The notes under the pieces are model-generated. The model searched no databases, was not told the origin of the DNA, and was given only the letters and a program-made list of their open reading frames with translations. Below are positions 1-13,222 of a stretch of DNA of 64,000 bases, in pieces (the first letter of the stretch is position 1; each line of letters starts with the position of its first letter). This DNA comes from Lota lota (Eukaryota > Chordata > Actinopteri > Gadiformes > Lotidae): contig JACYXH010000833.1 of NCBI GenBank assembly GCA_026745465.1, positions 1 to 64,000 of the forward strand, given 5' to 3'. The position numbers and the translations under genes are program-made.

Positions 1-45
1 CGATTTTAACGGAATAATAATAAATAATAATAATAATAATAATAA

Positions 46-2101
46 TTAAAGCTGCAAGCAGCGATTACCGGGTGTCGAGGCTTGTGCAGACGAGGCAGAC
101 CAGTAAGACCAGTAAGACTTTTACAGATTTTATAGAGTTGATGAGGTTGGAACGGCCTCAGCTTAATTGCGGTGATTTAGCCTTCAATGTTTTATGAAAG
201 TGTATCAAAGTCAGGGTTCAGCAGTTACGCTCGTTGAACGCTTTAGAATAGAATCATAACTGGCATAGCATTTAGACACACACGGTAGTGACAAGTGCAT
301 TGCATCAACATTGCAAACAGTTTGGTCAGTTTGGTGTTGTTTTAAATCAAGGAATAAGCTGAAAGTTAATCATACAGTATGAAGATAATGATAGTAAGAG
401 TGGTTCAATGGGATTGGAATCATGGCATTCTAACAGTTTTGAGCCTCTGGTAGCCATGTTTCTGGGCATAATTGGAAAAGTGAGAAATGTATCTTGTTCA
501 GAATTTTATGCTGAACAACTTTAGTATCATACTCAAGATGATAGGAGTCCATATAGAGTTTTGAAAACGCATTTTAAGCCGATTGTGGCGGTTTTTTGCC
601 TCTGGCGGCCAGATTGTTGCGGATAGAAAAATTATGAGAATGCTATCCTGTTCAGAATTTCATGCCCAACAACATTTCTATCGGACTCAAGATCATAGGA
701 ATCCATACGTATGTCGAAAAACTCATTTACAACCATTCCGACAGATTTACGCCTCTGGCGGCCATTTTGTTGTACCAGAATTGAAAAGGTGAAGATGTCA
801 TCTTGTTCAGAATTTGATGCCCAACAACCTTTATATTGGACTCAAGGTCATAGGAGTCCATCCTGATATCGAAAAACGCATTTACGTCCATTCTGACCGT
901 TTGTAGCCTCTGGCGGCCATGTTGTTTTACCAAAATAGAAAAAGTGAAAATGTAATCTTGTTCATAATGTCATGCCCAACAACGTTTATATTGGACTCAA
1001 GATCATAGGAGTCCATCTTGATATCGAAAAACATATTTACGTCAATACGACAGTATTTAGCCTCTGGTGGCTTTTTTGTTAAACCAAATTGAACATTTGA
1101 CAATTTCATCTTGTTCAGAATTTCATGCCCAACAACTTATTAATTGGGTTTAAGATCATAGGAATCCATACTGATGTTGAAAAACGCATTTACGTCCATT
1201 TTGACCGTTTTTAGCCTCTGGCGGCCATATTTATTCAGCAAAATTGAAAATGTGAAAACGTCATCTTGTTCAGAATTTCATGCCCAACAACTTTTTAATT
1301 TTACTCAAGATCATAGGAGACCGTCTTGATGTCGTAAATAGCATTTAAAGCCATTCGGACAGTTTTTTGCATCTAGCGGCCATTTTGTTTTTTTAAATCA
1401 ACTTAATTTTACTTGGGCAGTTGGAGTTTATGACCTTGATTATTTCACAGTTGGTCCCGCTCAAATCAAACAATCTGTCTAGGAGCTATGGTCATTTTAG
1501 CCATAACCACGCCCTTTTTGATGCCACGCCCCAATTGAAAAACGATGGGTGCCATCTTATTATGAATTTAATTCTAAGCAACTTTGTAATTGGGTTCAAG
1601 ATCATAGGACTCTATCTTCATGTCAATGTAAGCATTTTAGTTTTTCGGCCACACCCTTTTCGACTTTAATGGCTACTATTGGCTATTTATTTTAGTGTAC
1701 AGACTTCATTTCCCGTCATATGAAGGATATAGGTCAATAGATGATGTCTGCCAAAGGATTTATGTCTATCTCAAAGAACCTAGGATTCTTAGGGATTTTA
1801 GTGTTTTTCACAAAATTCAAAATGGCGGAAAATCTATCCTGACGGACGTCATAGGTTCTTGAGGCAGATTTGTTCAGCATGTGCAGATGCATATATGGTC
1901 AAAGTATCATGACTGTAGGTCATAGGGGTCAGGTGATATGCTTGTTCAAAGTTTGCATTTTCAGACGATTGCTATAGCGCCACCTTTGGGTTAATCAGTG
2001 CAAATTTGTTCACACAGATCTTATGTTGGCACCCTCTACAGATGTACAAAGTTTCATAAAATGCGACACAGCGGTTTAGGCTGTGTAAATCGATTTTAAC
2101 G

Positions 2102-2105
<4 letters not shown>
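46..2105 (+). repeat. Array unit 1
   Basis: Complete unit of about 2.06 kb with seven subrepeats, preceded at the window edge by the end of another unit (GATTTTAACGGAATAATAA). Only a TAA microsatellite, with no tail module, separates it from unit 2. Confidence 0.85.
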
Positions 2106-2137
<32 letters not shown>

Positions 2138-2138
<1 letters not shown>

Positions 2139-4545
2139 TAAAGCTGCAAGCAGCGATTACCGGGTGTCGAGGCTTGTGCAGACGAGGCAGACCAGTAAGA
2201 CCAGTAAGACTTTTACAGATTTTATAGAGTTGATGAGGTTGGAACGGCCTCAGCTTAATTGCGGTGATTTAGCCTTCAATGTTTTAAGAAAGTGTATCAA
2301 AGTCAGGGTTCAGCAGTTACGCTCGTTTAACGCTTTAAAATAGAATCATAACTGGCATAGCATTTAGACACACACGGTAGTGACAAGTGCATTGCATCAA
2401 CATTGCAAACAGTTTGGTCAGTTTGGTGTTGTTTTAAATCAAGGAATAAGCTGAAAGTTAATCATACAGTATGAAGATAATGATAGTAAGAGTTGTTCAA
2501 TGGGATTGGAATCATGGCATTCTAACAGTTTTGAGCCTCTGGTAGCCATGTTTTTGGGCATAATTGGAAATGTGAGAAATGTATCTTGTTCAGAATGCTA
2601 TGCTGAACAACTTTTGTATCATACTCAAGTTGATAGGAGTCCATATAGAGTTTTGAAAACGCATTTTAAACGCTCGTTTAACGCTTTAAAATAGAATCAT
2701 AACTGGCCCAGCATTTAGACACACACGGTAGTGACAAGTGTATTGCATCAACATTGCAAACAGTTTGGTCAGTTTGGTGTTTTTTTAAATCAAGGAATAA
2801 GCTGAAAGTTAATCATACAGTATGAAGATAATGATAGTAAGAGTGGTTCAATGGGATTGTAATCATGGCATTCTAACAGTTTTGAGCCACTGGTAGCCAT
2901 GTTTTTGGGCATAATTGGAAATGTGAGAAATGTATCTTGTTCAGAATGCTATGCTGAACAACTTTTGTATCATACTCAAGTTGATAGGAGTCCATATAGA
3001 GTTTTGAAAACGCATTTTAAGCCGATTTTGACGGTTTTCTGCCTCTGGCGGCCAGGTTGTTGCGGATAGAAAAATTATGAGAATGCTATCCTGTTCAGAA
3101 TTGCATGCCCAACAACATTTATATTGGACTCAAGATCATAGGAATCCATACGTATGTCGAAAAACGCATTTACGTCCATTACGACAGTTTTACGCCTCTG
3201 GCGGCCATTTTGTTGTACCAAAATTGAAAAAGTGAAGATGTCATCTTGTTCGAAATTTGATGCCCAACAACCTTTATATGCGACTCAAGGTCATAGGAGT
3301 CCATCCTGATATCGGAAAACGCATTTACGTCCATTCTGACCGTTTATAGCCTCTGGCGGCCATGTTGTTTTATCAAAATTGAAAAAGTGAAAATGTAATC
3401 TTGTTCAGAATGTCATGCCCAACAACTTTTATATTGGACTCAAGATCATAGGAGTCCATCTTGATATCGAAAAACGCATTTACGTCAATACGACAGTATT
3501 TAGCCTCTGGTGGCCATTTTGTTTAACCAAATTGAACATTTGACAATTTTATGTTGTTCAGAATTTCATGCCCAACAACTTACTAATTGGGTTTAAGATC
3601 ATAGGAATCCATACTGATGTTGGAAAACGCATTTACGTCCATTTTGACAGTTTTTAGCCTCTGGCGGCCATGTTTATTCAGCGAAATTGAAAATGTGGAA
3701 ACGTCATCTTGTTCAAAATTTCATGCCCAACAACTTTGTAATTTTACGCAAGATCATAGGAGACCGTCTTGATGTCGAAAATAGCATTTAAAGCCATTCG
3801 GACAGTTTTTTGCATCTGGCGGCCATTTTGTTTTTTTAAATCACTTTAATTTTACTTAGGCAGTTGAAGTTTATGACCCTGAATATTTCACAGTTGGTCC
3901 CGCTCAAATCAAACAATCAGTCTAGGAGCTATGGCCATTTTAGCCATAACCACGCCCTTTTTGATGCCACGCCCCAATTTAAAAATGATGGGTGCCATCT
4001 TGTTTAGAATTTACTTCTAAGAAACTTTGTAATTGGGTTCAAGATCATAGGACTCTATCTTTATGTCGATATAAGCATTTTAGTTTTTAGGCCACACCCT
4101 TTTCGACTTTAATGACTCCTATTGGCTATTCCTTTTAGTGTACAAACTTCATTTATCGTTAGGTGAACGGCATTGGTCTATTTATGACGTGTGTCAAAGG
4201 ATTATTATCTATTTCAAAAATCCTAGGATCCTTAGGGATTATAGTGTTTTTCACAAAATTCAAAATGGCGGGAAATCTATCCTGGCGGAAGTCATAGGTT
4301 CTTGAGGCAGATTTGTTCAGCATGAGGAGATGCATATATGGTTAAAGTTTCATGACTGTAGGTTAAAGATGTCAGGAGATATGCTTGTTCAAAGTTTGCA
4401 TTTTCAGACGATTGCTATAGCGCCACCTTTGGGCCGATCACTGCAATTTTTTCACACAGATCTTCTGTTGTCTACTTCTACAGCTGTAGCAAGTTTCAGA
4501 ACTTTGGACACAGCGGTTTAGGCTGTATAAGTCATTTTGGCGGAA
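2138..4545 (+). repeat. Array unit 2 with internal 351-bp duplication
   Basis: About 2.4 kb, longer than its neighbours because the segment from GCTCGTTTAACGC at 2321 is repeated in tandem from 2672 (spacing 351 bp). The two halves differ at only a few positions, so the duplication is recent. Its 3' half (GGCAGTTGAAGTTTATG, TTTATCGTTAGGTGA) is of the same subtype as unit 9. Confidence 0.85.
2321..3022 (+). repeat. 351-bp tandem duplication inside unit 2
   Basis: GCTCGTTTAACGCTTTAAAA starts at both 2321 and 2672, and the sequence stays alignable until the GCATTTTAA end of each copy. No other unit in the window carries the duplication. Confidence 0.8.
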
Positions 4546-4801
4546 TAATAATAATAATAATAATAAAACTAACAATAACAATAGGTTGTCTTGCACTTCG
4601 TGCTCGACACCCTAATAATAATAATAAAACTAACAATTACAATAGGTTGTCTTGCACTTCGTGCTCGACACCCTAATAATAATAATAAAACTAACAATTA
4701 CAATAGGTTGTCTTGCACTTCGTGCTCGACACCCTAATAATAATAATAATAATAAAACTAACAATTACAATAGGTTGTCTTGCACTTCGTGCTCGACACC
4801 C

Positions 4802-4833
<32 letters not shown>

Positions 4834-4877
4834 CTAACAATTACAATAGGTTGTCTTGCACTTCGTGCTCGACACCC

Positions 4878-4930
<53 letters not shown>

Positions 4931-4995
4931 CTAACAATTACAATAGGTTGTCTTGCACTTCGTGCTCGACACCCTAATAATAATAATAATAATAA
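4546..4995 (+). repeat. Tail-module array, six copies
   Basis: Six copies of a module with ACTAACAATTACAATAGG, then a GCAC-TTC-GTGC hairpin and CTCGACACCCTAA, separated by TAA runs of varying length. It sits between units 2 and 3. Confidence 0.85.
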
Positions 4996-6590
4996 TTAAA
5001 GCTGCAAGCAGCGATTACCGGGTGTCGAGGCTTGTGCAGACGAGGCAGACCAGTAAGACCAGTAAGACTTTTACAGATTTTATAGAGTTGATGAGGTTGG
5101 AACGGCCTCAGCTTAATTGCGGTGATTTAGCCTTCAATGTTTTAAGAAAGTGTATCAAAGTCAGGGTTCAGCAGTTACGCTCGTTTAACGCTTTAAAATA
5201 GAATCATAACTGGCATAGCATTTAGACACACGGTAGTGACAAGTGCATTGCATCGACATTGCAAACAGTTTGGTCAGTTTGGTGTTGTTTTAAATCAAGG
5301 AATAAGCTGAAAGTTAATCATACAGTATGAAGATAATGATAGTAAGAGTGGTTCAATGGGATTGGAATCAAGGCATTCTCACCGTTTTGAGCCTCTGGCA
5401 GCCATGTTTTTGGGCATAATTGGAAAAGTGAGATATCTATCTTGTTCAGAATTTCATGCTGAACAACTTTTCTATTATAATCAAGATTATAGGAGTCCAT
5501 ATAGATTTCTGAAAACGCATTTTAAGCCCATTCCGACCGTTTTTAGCCTCTGGCGGCCATGTTGTTTCACCAAATGTGAAGATCTGAAAATGTCATCTTG
5601 TTCAGAATTCCATGCCCAACAACATTTGTATTGGACACAAGATCATAGGAATCCATCCTGATATCGAAAAACGCATTTACGTCCATTCTGACCGTTTTTA
5701 GCCTCTGGCGGCCATGTTGTTTTACCAAAATAGAAAAAGTGAAAACGTCATCTTGTTCAGAATTCCATGCCCAACAACATTTTGTTGGACTTAAGATCAT
5801 AGGAATCAATCCTGATATCGTAAAAAGCATTTCAATCAATTTTTCAGTTTTGTTCGTCTGGCGGCCATGTTGTTTTTTCAATCAACTTAAACCTTATTTA
5901 AGCATTTGGGGATTTGAACCCTGATTGTGTGACAGTTGGTCCCGCTCAAATCCAACCATCCCTCTAGGAGCTGTGGTCATTTTTGTAATAACCACGCCCC
6001 TTTTGATGCCACGCCCCAATTGAAACATGATGGGCGCCATCTTGTTCAGAATTTAGTTCTAAGCAACTTTGTAATTGGACTCAAGATCATAGGACACCAT
6101 CTTGATGTCGATATAAGCATTTTAGTTTTTAGGCCACACCCTTTTCGACTTTAATGACTCCTATTGGCTATTCCTTTTAGTGTACAAACTTCTCTTATCG
6201 TTAGGTGAAAGGCATTGGTCTATTAATGACGTGTGCCAAAGGATTATTATCTATTTCAAAAAACCTAGGATCCTTAGGGATTTTAGTGTTTTTCACATAA
6301 TTCAAAATGGCGGGAAATCTATCCTGGCGGAAGTCATAGGTTCTTGAGGCAGATTTGTTCAGCATGAGGAGATGCATCTATGGTCAAAGTTTCATGACTG
6401 TAGGTCAAAGGGGGCAGGAGATATGCTTGTTCAAAGTTAGCATTTTCAGACGATTGCTATAGCGCCACCTTTGGGCCAATCAGTCCAATTTTTTTAGACA
6501 GATCTTCTGTAGTCCTCCTCTATAGCTGTGCAAAGTTTCATAAAAAGTGGCTGAGCGGTTTAGGCTGTGTAAGTCAAACGTGGCGGAATA
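4996..6590 (+). repeat. Array unit 3 (short form)
   Basis: A 1,595-bp unit with fewer subrepeats than the 2.06-kb form. It has exactly the same length as unit 6, and I found a single base difference between them (G at 5605, T at 12169). Confidence 0.85.
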
Positions 6591-6771
6591 ATAATAATAA
6601 TAAAACTAACAATAACAATAGGTTGTCTTGCACTTCGTGCTCGACACCCTAATAAAACTAACAATTACAATAGGTTGTCTTGCACTTCGTGCTCGACACC
6701 CTAATAATAATAATAATAATAAAACTAACAATTACAATAGGTTGTCTTGCACTTCGTGCTCGACACCCTAA
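6591..6771 (+). repeat. Tail-module array, three copies
   Basis: Three hairpin modules. The last CGACACCCTA runs directly into ATTAAAGCTGC of unit 4, giving a clean 3'-end to 5'-start junction with no TAA spacer. Confidence 0.85.
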
Positions 6772-9361
6772 TTAAAGCTGCAAGCAGCGATTACCGGGTG
6801 TCGAGGCTTGTGCAGACGAGGCAGACCAGTAAGACCAGTAAGACTTTTACAGATTTTATAGAGTAGATGAGGTTGGAACGGCCTCAGCTTAATTGCGGTG
6901 ATTTAGCCTTCAATGTTTTAAGAAAGTGTATCAAAGTCAGGGTTCAGCAGTTACGCTTCTTTAACGCTTTAAAATAGAATCATAACTGGCATAGCATTTA
7001 GACACACACACACACACAAAAGTGGCAAGTGCATTGCATCAACATTGCAAACAGTTAGGTCAGTGCTTACTGCTGACATTGTACTGTATTGTTTTAGGTT
7101 TAAATCAAAGAATAAGCTTTACTTTGATGAAACACTGTTTAGAAAAGTGAGAGAAAAGTATTATATATTGTCATACAGTATGAAGATAATGATAGTAAAT
7201 GGGCTGTTTTTAATGTAATGACAGCTTGAGACACACACACACACACACACACAAGTATTGTTTTAGGTTTGAATCAAGGATGTTATATATATTGTCATAC
7301 AGTATGAAGATAATGATGGTAAATGGATTGTTTTTAATGTAATGACAGCTTCAGACACACACACACACTTTAGGTTTACTTTGATCAAACACTGTTTAGA
7401 AAAGTGAGAGAAACGTTTTATATATTGTCATACAGTATGAAGATAATGATAATGAATGGGTTGTTGTTAATGTAATGACAGCTTCAGACACACACACACA
7501 CACACACACTAGCTATGGCAGTTATGATTTTATTGTAAACTGTTTTTAAAGAAATGATAGCTTCAGACACACACACACTTTAGGTTGACTTTTAATGTTT
7601 AGAAAAGTGAGAGAAAAGTATTATATATTGTCATACAGTATGAAGATAATGATAGTAAGAGTGGTTCAATGGGATTGGAATCAAGGCATTCTCACCGTTT
7701 TGAGCCTCTGGCAGCCATGTTTTTGGGCATAATTGGAAAAGTGAGATATCTATCTTGTTCAGAATTTCATGCTGAACAACTTTTCTATTATAATCAAGAT
7801 TATAGGAGTCCATATAGATTTCTGAAAACGCATTTTAAGCCCATTCCGACCGTTTTTAGCCTCTGGCGGCCAGGTTGTTGCCGATAGAAATATTATGAGA
7901 ATTCTATCTTGTTCAGAATTTCATGCCCAACAACATTTCCATTGGACTCAAGATCATAGGAATCCATACGTATGTCGGAAAACGCATTTACATCCATTCC
8001 GACAGTTTTACGCCTCCGGTGGCCATTTTGTTGTACCAAAATCGAAAAAGTGAAGATGTCATCTTGTTCAGAATGTGATGACCAACAACGATTATATTGG
8101 ACTCAAGGTCATAGGAGTCCATCCTGATATCGAAAAACGCATTTACGTCCATTCTGACCGTTTGTAGCCTCTGGCGGCCATGTTGTTTTACCAAAATAGA
8201 AAAAGTGAAAATGTAATCTTGTTCATAATGTCATGCCCAACAACCTTTATATTGGACTCAAGATCATAGGAGTCCATCTTGATATCGAAAAACGCATTTA
8301 CGTCAATACGACAGTATTTAGCCTCTGGTGGCTTTTTTGTTTAACAAAATTGAACATTTGACAATTTCCTCTTGTTCAGAATTTCATGCCCAACAACTTA
8401 TTAATTGGGTTTAAGATCATAGGAATCCATACTGATGTTGAAAAACGCATTTACGTCCATTTTGACCGTTTTTAGCCTCTGGCGGCCATATTTATTCAGC
8501 AAAATTGAAAATGTGAAAACATCATCTTGTTCAGGATTTCATGCCCAACAACTTTTTAATTTTACTCAAGATCATAGGAGACCGTCTTGATGTCGTAAAT
8601 AGCATTTAAAGCCATTCGGACAGTTTTTTGCATCTGGTGGCCATTTTGTTTTTTTAAATCAACTTAATTTTACTTGGGCAGTTGGAGTTTATGACCTTGA
8701 TTATTTCACAGTTGGTCCCGCTCAAATCAAACAATCAGTCTAGGAGCTATGGTCATTTTAGCCATAACCACGCCCTTTTTGATGCCACGCCCCAATTAAA
8801 AAATGATGGGTGCCATCTTGTTTAGAATTTACTTCTAAGAAACTTTATAATTGGGTTCAAGATCATAGGACTCTATCTTCATGTCGATATAAGCATTTTA
8901 GTTTTTAGGCCACACCCTTTTTGACTTTAATGACTCCTATTGGCTATTAATTTTAGTGTACAGACTTCACTTCTCGTCATATGAAGGATATAGGGCTATA
9001 GATAATGTCTGCCAAAGGATTTATGTCTATCTAAAAAAACCTAGGATTCTTAGGGATTTTAGTGTTTTTCTTAAAATTCAAAATGGCGGGAAATCTATCC
9101 TGGCGGAAGTCATAGGTTCTTGAGGCAGATTTGTTTAGCATGAGGAGATGCATATATGGCTAAATTTTCATGACTCTAGGTCAAAGGGGTCAGGAGATAT
9201 GCTTGTTCAAAGTTTGCATTTTCAGACGATTGCTATAGCGCCACCTTTGGGCCGATCACTGCAATTTTTTCACACAGATCTTCTGTTGTCTACTTCTACA
9301 GCTGTAGCAAGTTTCAGACCTTTGGTCACAGCGGTTTAGGCTGTGTAAGTCGATTTTGGCG

Positions 9362-9365
<4 letters not shown>
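6772..9365 (+). repeat. Array unit 4 with CA-rich insertion block
   Basis: About 2.6 kb. The 5' part carries an extra block of CA runs and TATATATTGTCATACAGTATG repeats (6990-7620) that only unit 10 shares; the rest matches the standard unit, with a 7.6-7.87 kb segment matching units 3 and 6. Confidence 0.8.
6990..7620 (+). repeat. CA-rich internal tandem block of unit 4
   Basis: Roughly four degenerate copies of a module: GACACACACACA, CTTTAGGTTTACTTTGAT, CACTGTTTAGAAAAGTGAG, CATACAGTATGAAGATAATG, then TAATGTAATGACAGCTTCA. The other short units keep only one CATACAGTATGAAGATAATG. Confidence 0.75.
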
Positions 9366-9397
<32 letters not shown>

Positions 9398-9398
<1 letters not shown>

Positions 9399-11444
9399 TA
9401 AAGCTGCAAGCAGCGATTACCGGGTGTCGAGGCTTGTGCAGACGAGGCAGACCAGTAAGACCAGTAAGACTTTTACAGATTTTATAGAGTTGATGAGGTT
9501 GGAACGGCCTCAGCTTAATTGCGGTGATTTAGCCTTCAATGTTTTATGAAAGTGTATCAAAGTCAGGGTTCAGCAGTTACGCTCGTTTAACGCTTTAAAA
9601 TAGAATCATAACTGGCATAGCATTTAGACACACGGTAGTGACAAGTGCATTGCATCGACATTGCAAACAGTTTGGTCAGTTTGGTGTTGACTGAAACTGA
9701 AGCTGAAAGTTAATCATACAGTATGAAGATAATGATAGTAAGAGTGGTTCAATGGGATTGGAATCATGGCATTCTAAACGTTTTGAGCCTCTGGTAGCCA
9801 TGTTTCTGGGCTTAATTGGAAAAGTGAGAAATGTATCTTGTTCAGAATGTCATGCTGAACAACGTTTCTATCATACTCAAGATGATAGGAGTCCATATAG
9901 AGTTTTGAAAACGCATTTTAAGCCCATTCTGATGATTTTTTGCCTCTGGCGGCCAGGTTGTTGCGGATAGAAATATTATGAGAATGCTATCTTGTTCAGA
10001 ATTTCATGCCCAACAACATTTCCATTGGACTCAAGATCATAGGAATCCATACGTATGTCGGAAAACGCATTTACGTCCATTCCGACAGTTTTACGCCTCT
10101 GGTGGCCATTTTGTTGTACCAAAATCGAAAAAGTGAAGATATCTTCTTGTTCAGAATGTGATGACCAACAACTTTTATATTGGACTCAAGGTCATAGGAG
10201 TCCATCCTGATATCGAAAAACGCATTTACGTCCATTCTGACCGTTTGTAGCCTCTGGCGGCAATGTTGTTTTACCAAAATAGAAAAAGTGAAAATGTAAT
10301 CTTGTTCATAATGTCATGCCCAACAACGTTAATATTGGACTCAAGATCATAGGAGTCCATCTTGATATCGAAAAACGCATTTACGTCAATACGACAGTAT
10401 TTAGCCTCTGGTGGCTTTTTTGTTTAACAAAATTGAACATTTGACAATTTCATCTTGTTCAGAATTTCATGCCCAACAACTTATTAATTGGGTTTAAGAT
10501 CATAGGAATCCATACTGATGTTGAAAAACGCATTTACGTCCATTTTGACCGTTTTTAGCCTCTGGCGGCCATATTTATTCAGCAAAATTGAAAATGTGAA
10601 AACGTCATCTTGTTCAGAATTTCATGCCCAACAACTTTTTAATTTTACTCAAGATCATAGGAGACCGTCTTGATGTCGTAAATAGCATTTAAAGCCATTC
10701 GGACAGTTTTTTGCATCTGGCGGCCATTTTGTTTTTTTTAATCAACTTAATTTTACTTGGGCAGTTGGAGTTTATGACCTTGATTATTTCACAGTTGGTC
10801 CCGCTCAAATCAAACAATCAGTCTAGGAGCTATGGTCATTTTAGCCATAACCACGCCCTTTTTGATGCCACGCCCCAATTAAAAAATGATGGGTGCCATC
10901 TTGTTTAGAAATTACTTCTAAGAAACTTTGTAATTGGGTTCAAGATCATAGGACTCTATCTTCATGTCGATATAAGCATTTTAGTTTTTAGGCCACACCC
11001 TTTTCGACTTTAATGACTCCTATTGGCTATTACTTTTAGTGTACAGCCTTCACTTCTCGTCATATGAAGGATATAGGGCTATAGATGATGTCTGCCAAAG
11101 GAGTTGTGTCTATCTCAAAAAACCTAGGATTCTTAGGGATTGTAGTGTTTTTCTTAAAATTCAAAATGGCGGGAAATCTATCCTGGCGGAAGTCATAGGT
11201 TCTTGAGGCAGATTTGTTTAGCATGAGGAGATGCATATATGGTTAAAGTTTCATGACTCTAGGTCAAAGGGGTCAGGAGATATGCTTGTTCAAAGTTTGC
11301 ATTTTCAGACGATTGCTATAGCGCCACCTTTGGGCCAATCACTGCAATTTTTTCACACAGATCTTCTGTTGTCTACTTCTACAGCTGTAGCAAGTTTCAG
11401 ACGTTTTGTCACAGCGGTTTAGGCTGTGTAAGTCGATTTTGGCG

Positions 11445-11449
<5 letters not shown>
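9398..11449 (+). repeat. Array unit 5
   Basis: Standard unit of about 2.05 kb with seven subrepeats, bounded by TAA microsatellite on the left and by a long TAA tract on the right. The usual TTTAAATCAAGGAATAAGC stretch near the 5' end is replaced by a short GACTGAAACTGAAGC variant. Confidence 0.85.
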
Positions 11450-11512
<63 letters not shown>

Positions 11513-11559
11513 CTAACAATAACAATAGGTTGTCTTGCACTTCGTGCTCGACACCCTAA
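11450..11559 (+). repeat. (TAA)n tract plus one tail module
   Basis: About 60 bp of uninterrupted TAA repeats followed by one hairpin tail module ending CGACACCCTAA, directly abutting unit 6. Confidence 0.85.
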
Positions 11560-13154
11560 TTAAAGCTGCAAGCAGCGATTACCGGGTGTCGAGGCTTGTG
11601 CAGACGAGGCAGACCAGTAAGACCAGTAAGACTTTTACAGATTTTATAGAGTTGATGAGGTTGGAACGGCCTCAGCTTAATTGCGGTGATTTAGCCTTCA
11701 ATGTTTTAAGAAAGTGTATCAAAGTCAGGGTTCAGCAGTTACGCTCGTTTAACGCTTTAAAATAGAATCATAACTGGCATAGCATTTAGACACACGGTAG
11801 TGACAAGTGCATTGCATCGACATTGCAAACAGTTTGGTCAGTTTGGTGTTGTTTTAAATCAAGGAATAAGCTGAAAGTTAATCATACAGTATGAAGATAA
11901 TGATAGTAAGAGTGGTTCAATGGGATTGGAATCAAGGCATTCTCACCGTTTTGAGCCTCTGGCAGCCATGTTTTTGGGCATAATTGGAAAAGTGAGATAT
12001 CTATCTTGTTCAGAATTTCATGCTGAACAACTTTTCTATTATAATCAAGATTATAGGAGTCCATATAGATTTCTGAAAACGCATTTTAAGCCCATTCCGA
12101 CCGTTTTTAGCCTCTGGCGGCCATGTTGTTTCACCAAATGTGAAGATCTGAAAATGTCATCTTGTTCATAATTCCATGCCCAACAACATTTGTATTGGAC
12201 ACAAGATCATAGGAATCCATCCTGATATCGAAAAACGCATTTACGTCCATTCTGACCGTTTTTAGCCTCTGGCGGCCATGTTGTTTTACCAAAATAGAAA
12301 AAGTGAAAACGTCATCTTGTTCAGAATTCCATGCCCAACAACATTTTGTTGGACTTAAGATCATAGGAATCAATCCTGATATCGTAAAAAGCATTTCAAT
12401 CAATTTTTCAGTTTTGTTCGTCTGGCGGCCATGTTGTTTTTTCAATCAACTTAAACCTTATTTAAGCATTTGGGGATTTGAACCCTGATTGTGTGACAGT
12501 TGGTCCCGCTCAAATCCAACCATCCCTCTAGGAGCTGTGGTCATTTTTGTAATAACCACGCCCCTTTTGATGCCACGCCCCAATTGAAACATGATGGGCG
12601 CCATCTTGTTCAGAATTTAGTTCTAAGCAACTTTGTAATTGGACTCAAGATCATAGGACACCATCTTGATGTCGATATAAGCATTTTAGTTTTTAGGCCA
12701 CACCCTTTTCGACTTTAATGACTCCTATTGGCTATTCCTTTTAGTGTACAAACTTCTCTTATCGTTAGGTGAAAGGCATTGGTCTATTAATGACGTGTGC
12801 CAAAGGATTATTATCTATTTCAAAAAACCTAGGATCCTTAGGGATTTTAGTGTTTTTCACATAATTCAAAATGGCGGGAAATCTATCCTGGCGGAAGTCA
12901 TAGGTTCTTGAGGCAGATTTGTTCAGCATGAGGAGATGCATCTATGGTCAAAGTTTCATGACTGTAGGTCAAAGGGGGCAGGAGATATGCTTGTTCAAAG
13001 TTAGCATTTTCAGACGATTGCTATAGCGCCACCTTTGGGCCAATCAGTCCAATTTTTTTAGACAGATCTTCTGTAGTCCTCCTCTATAGCTGTGCAAAGT
13101 TTCATAAAAAGTGGCTGAGCGGTTTAGGCTGTGTAAGTCAAACGTGGCGGAATA
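11560..13154 (+). repeat. Array unit 6 (twin of unit 3)
   Basis: 1,595 bp, the same length as unit 3, with one difference seen by eye. The copies lie 6.56 kb apart and are separated by units of other subtypes, so they probably result from recent block duplication or gene conversion. Confidence 0.85.
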
Positions 13155-13222
13155 ATAATAATAATAAAACTAACAATTACAATAGGTTGTCTTGCACTTC
13201 GTGCTCGACACCCTAATAATAA
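13155..13222 (+). repeat. Single tail module
   Basis: One hairpin module between TAA runs at the unit 6/unit 7 junction. Confidence 0.8.
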
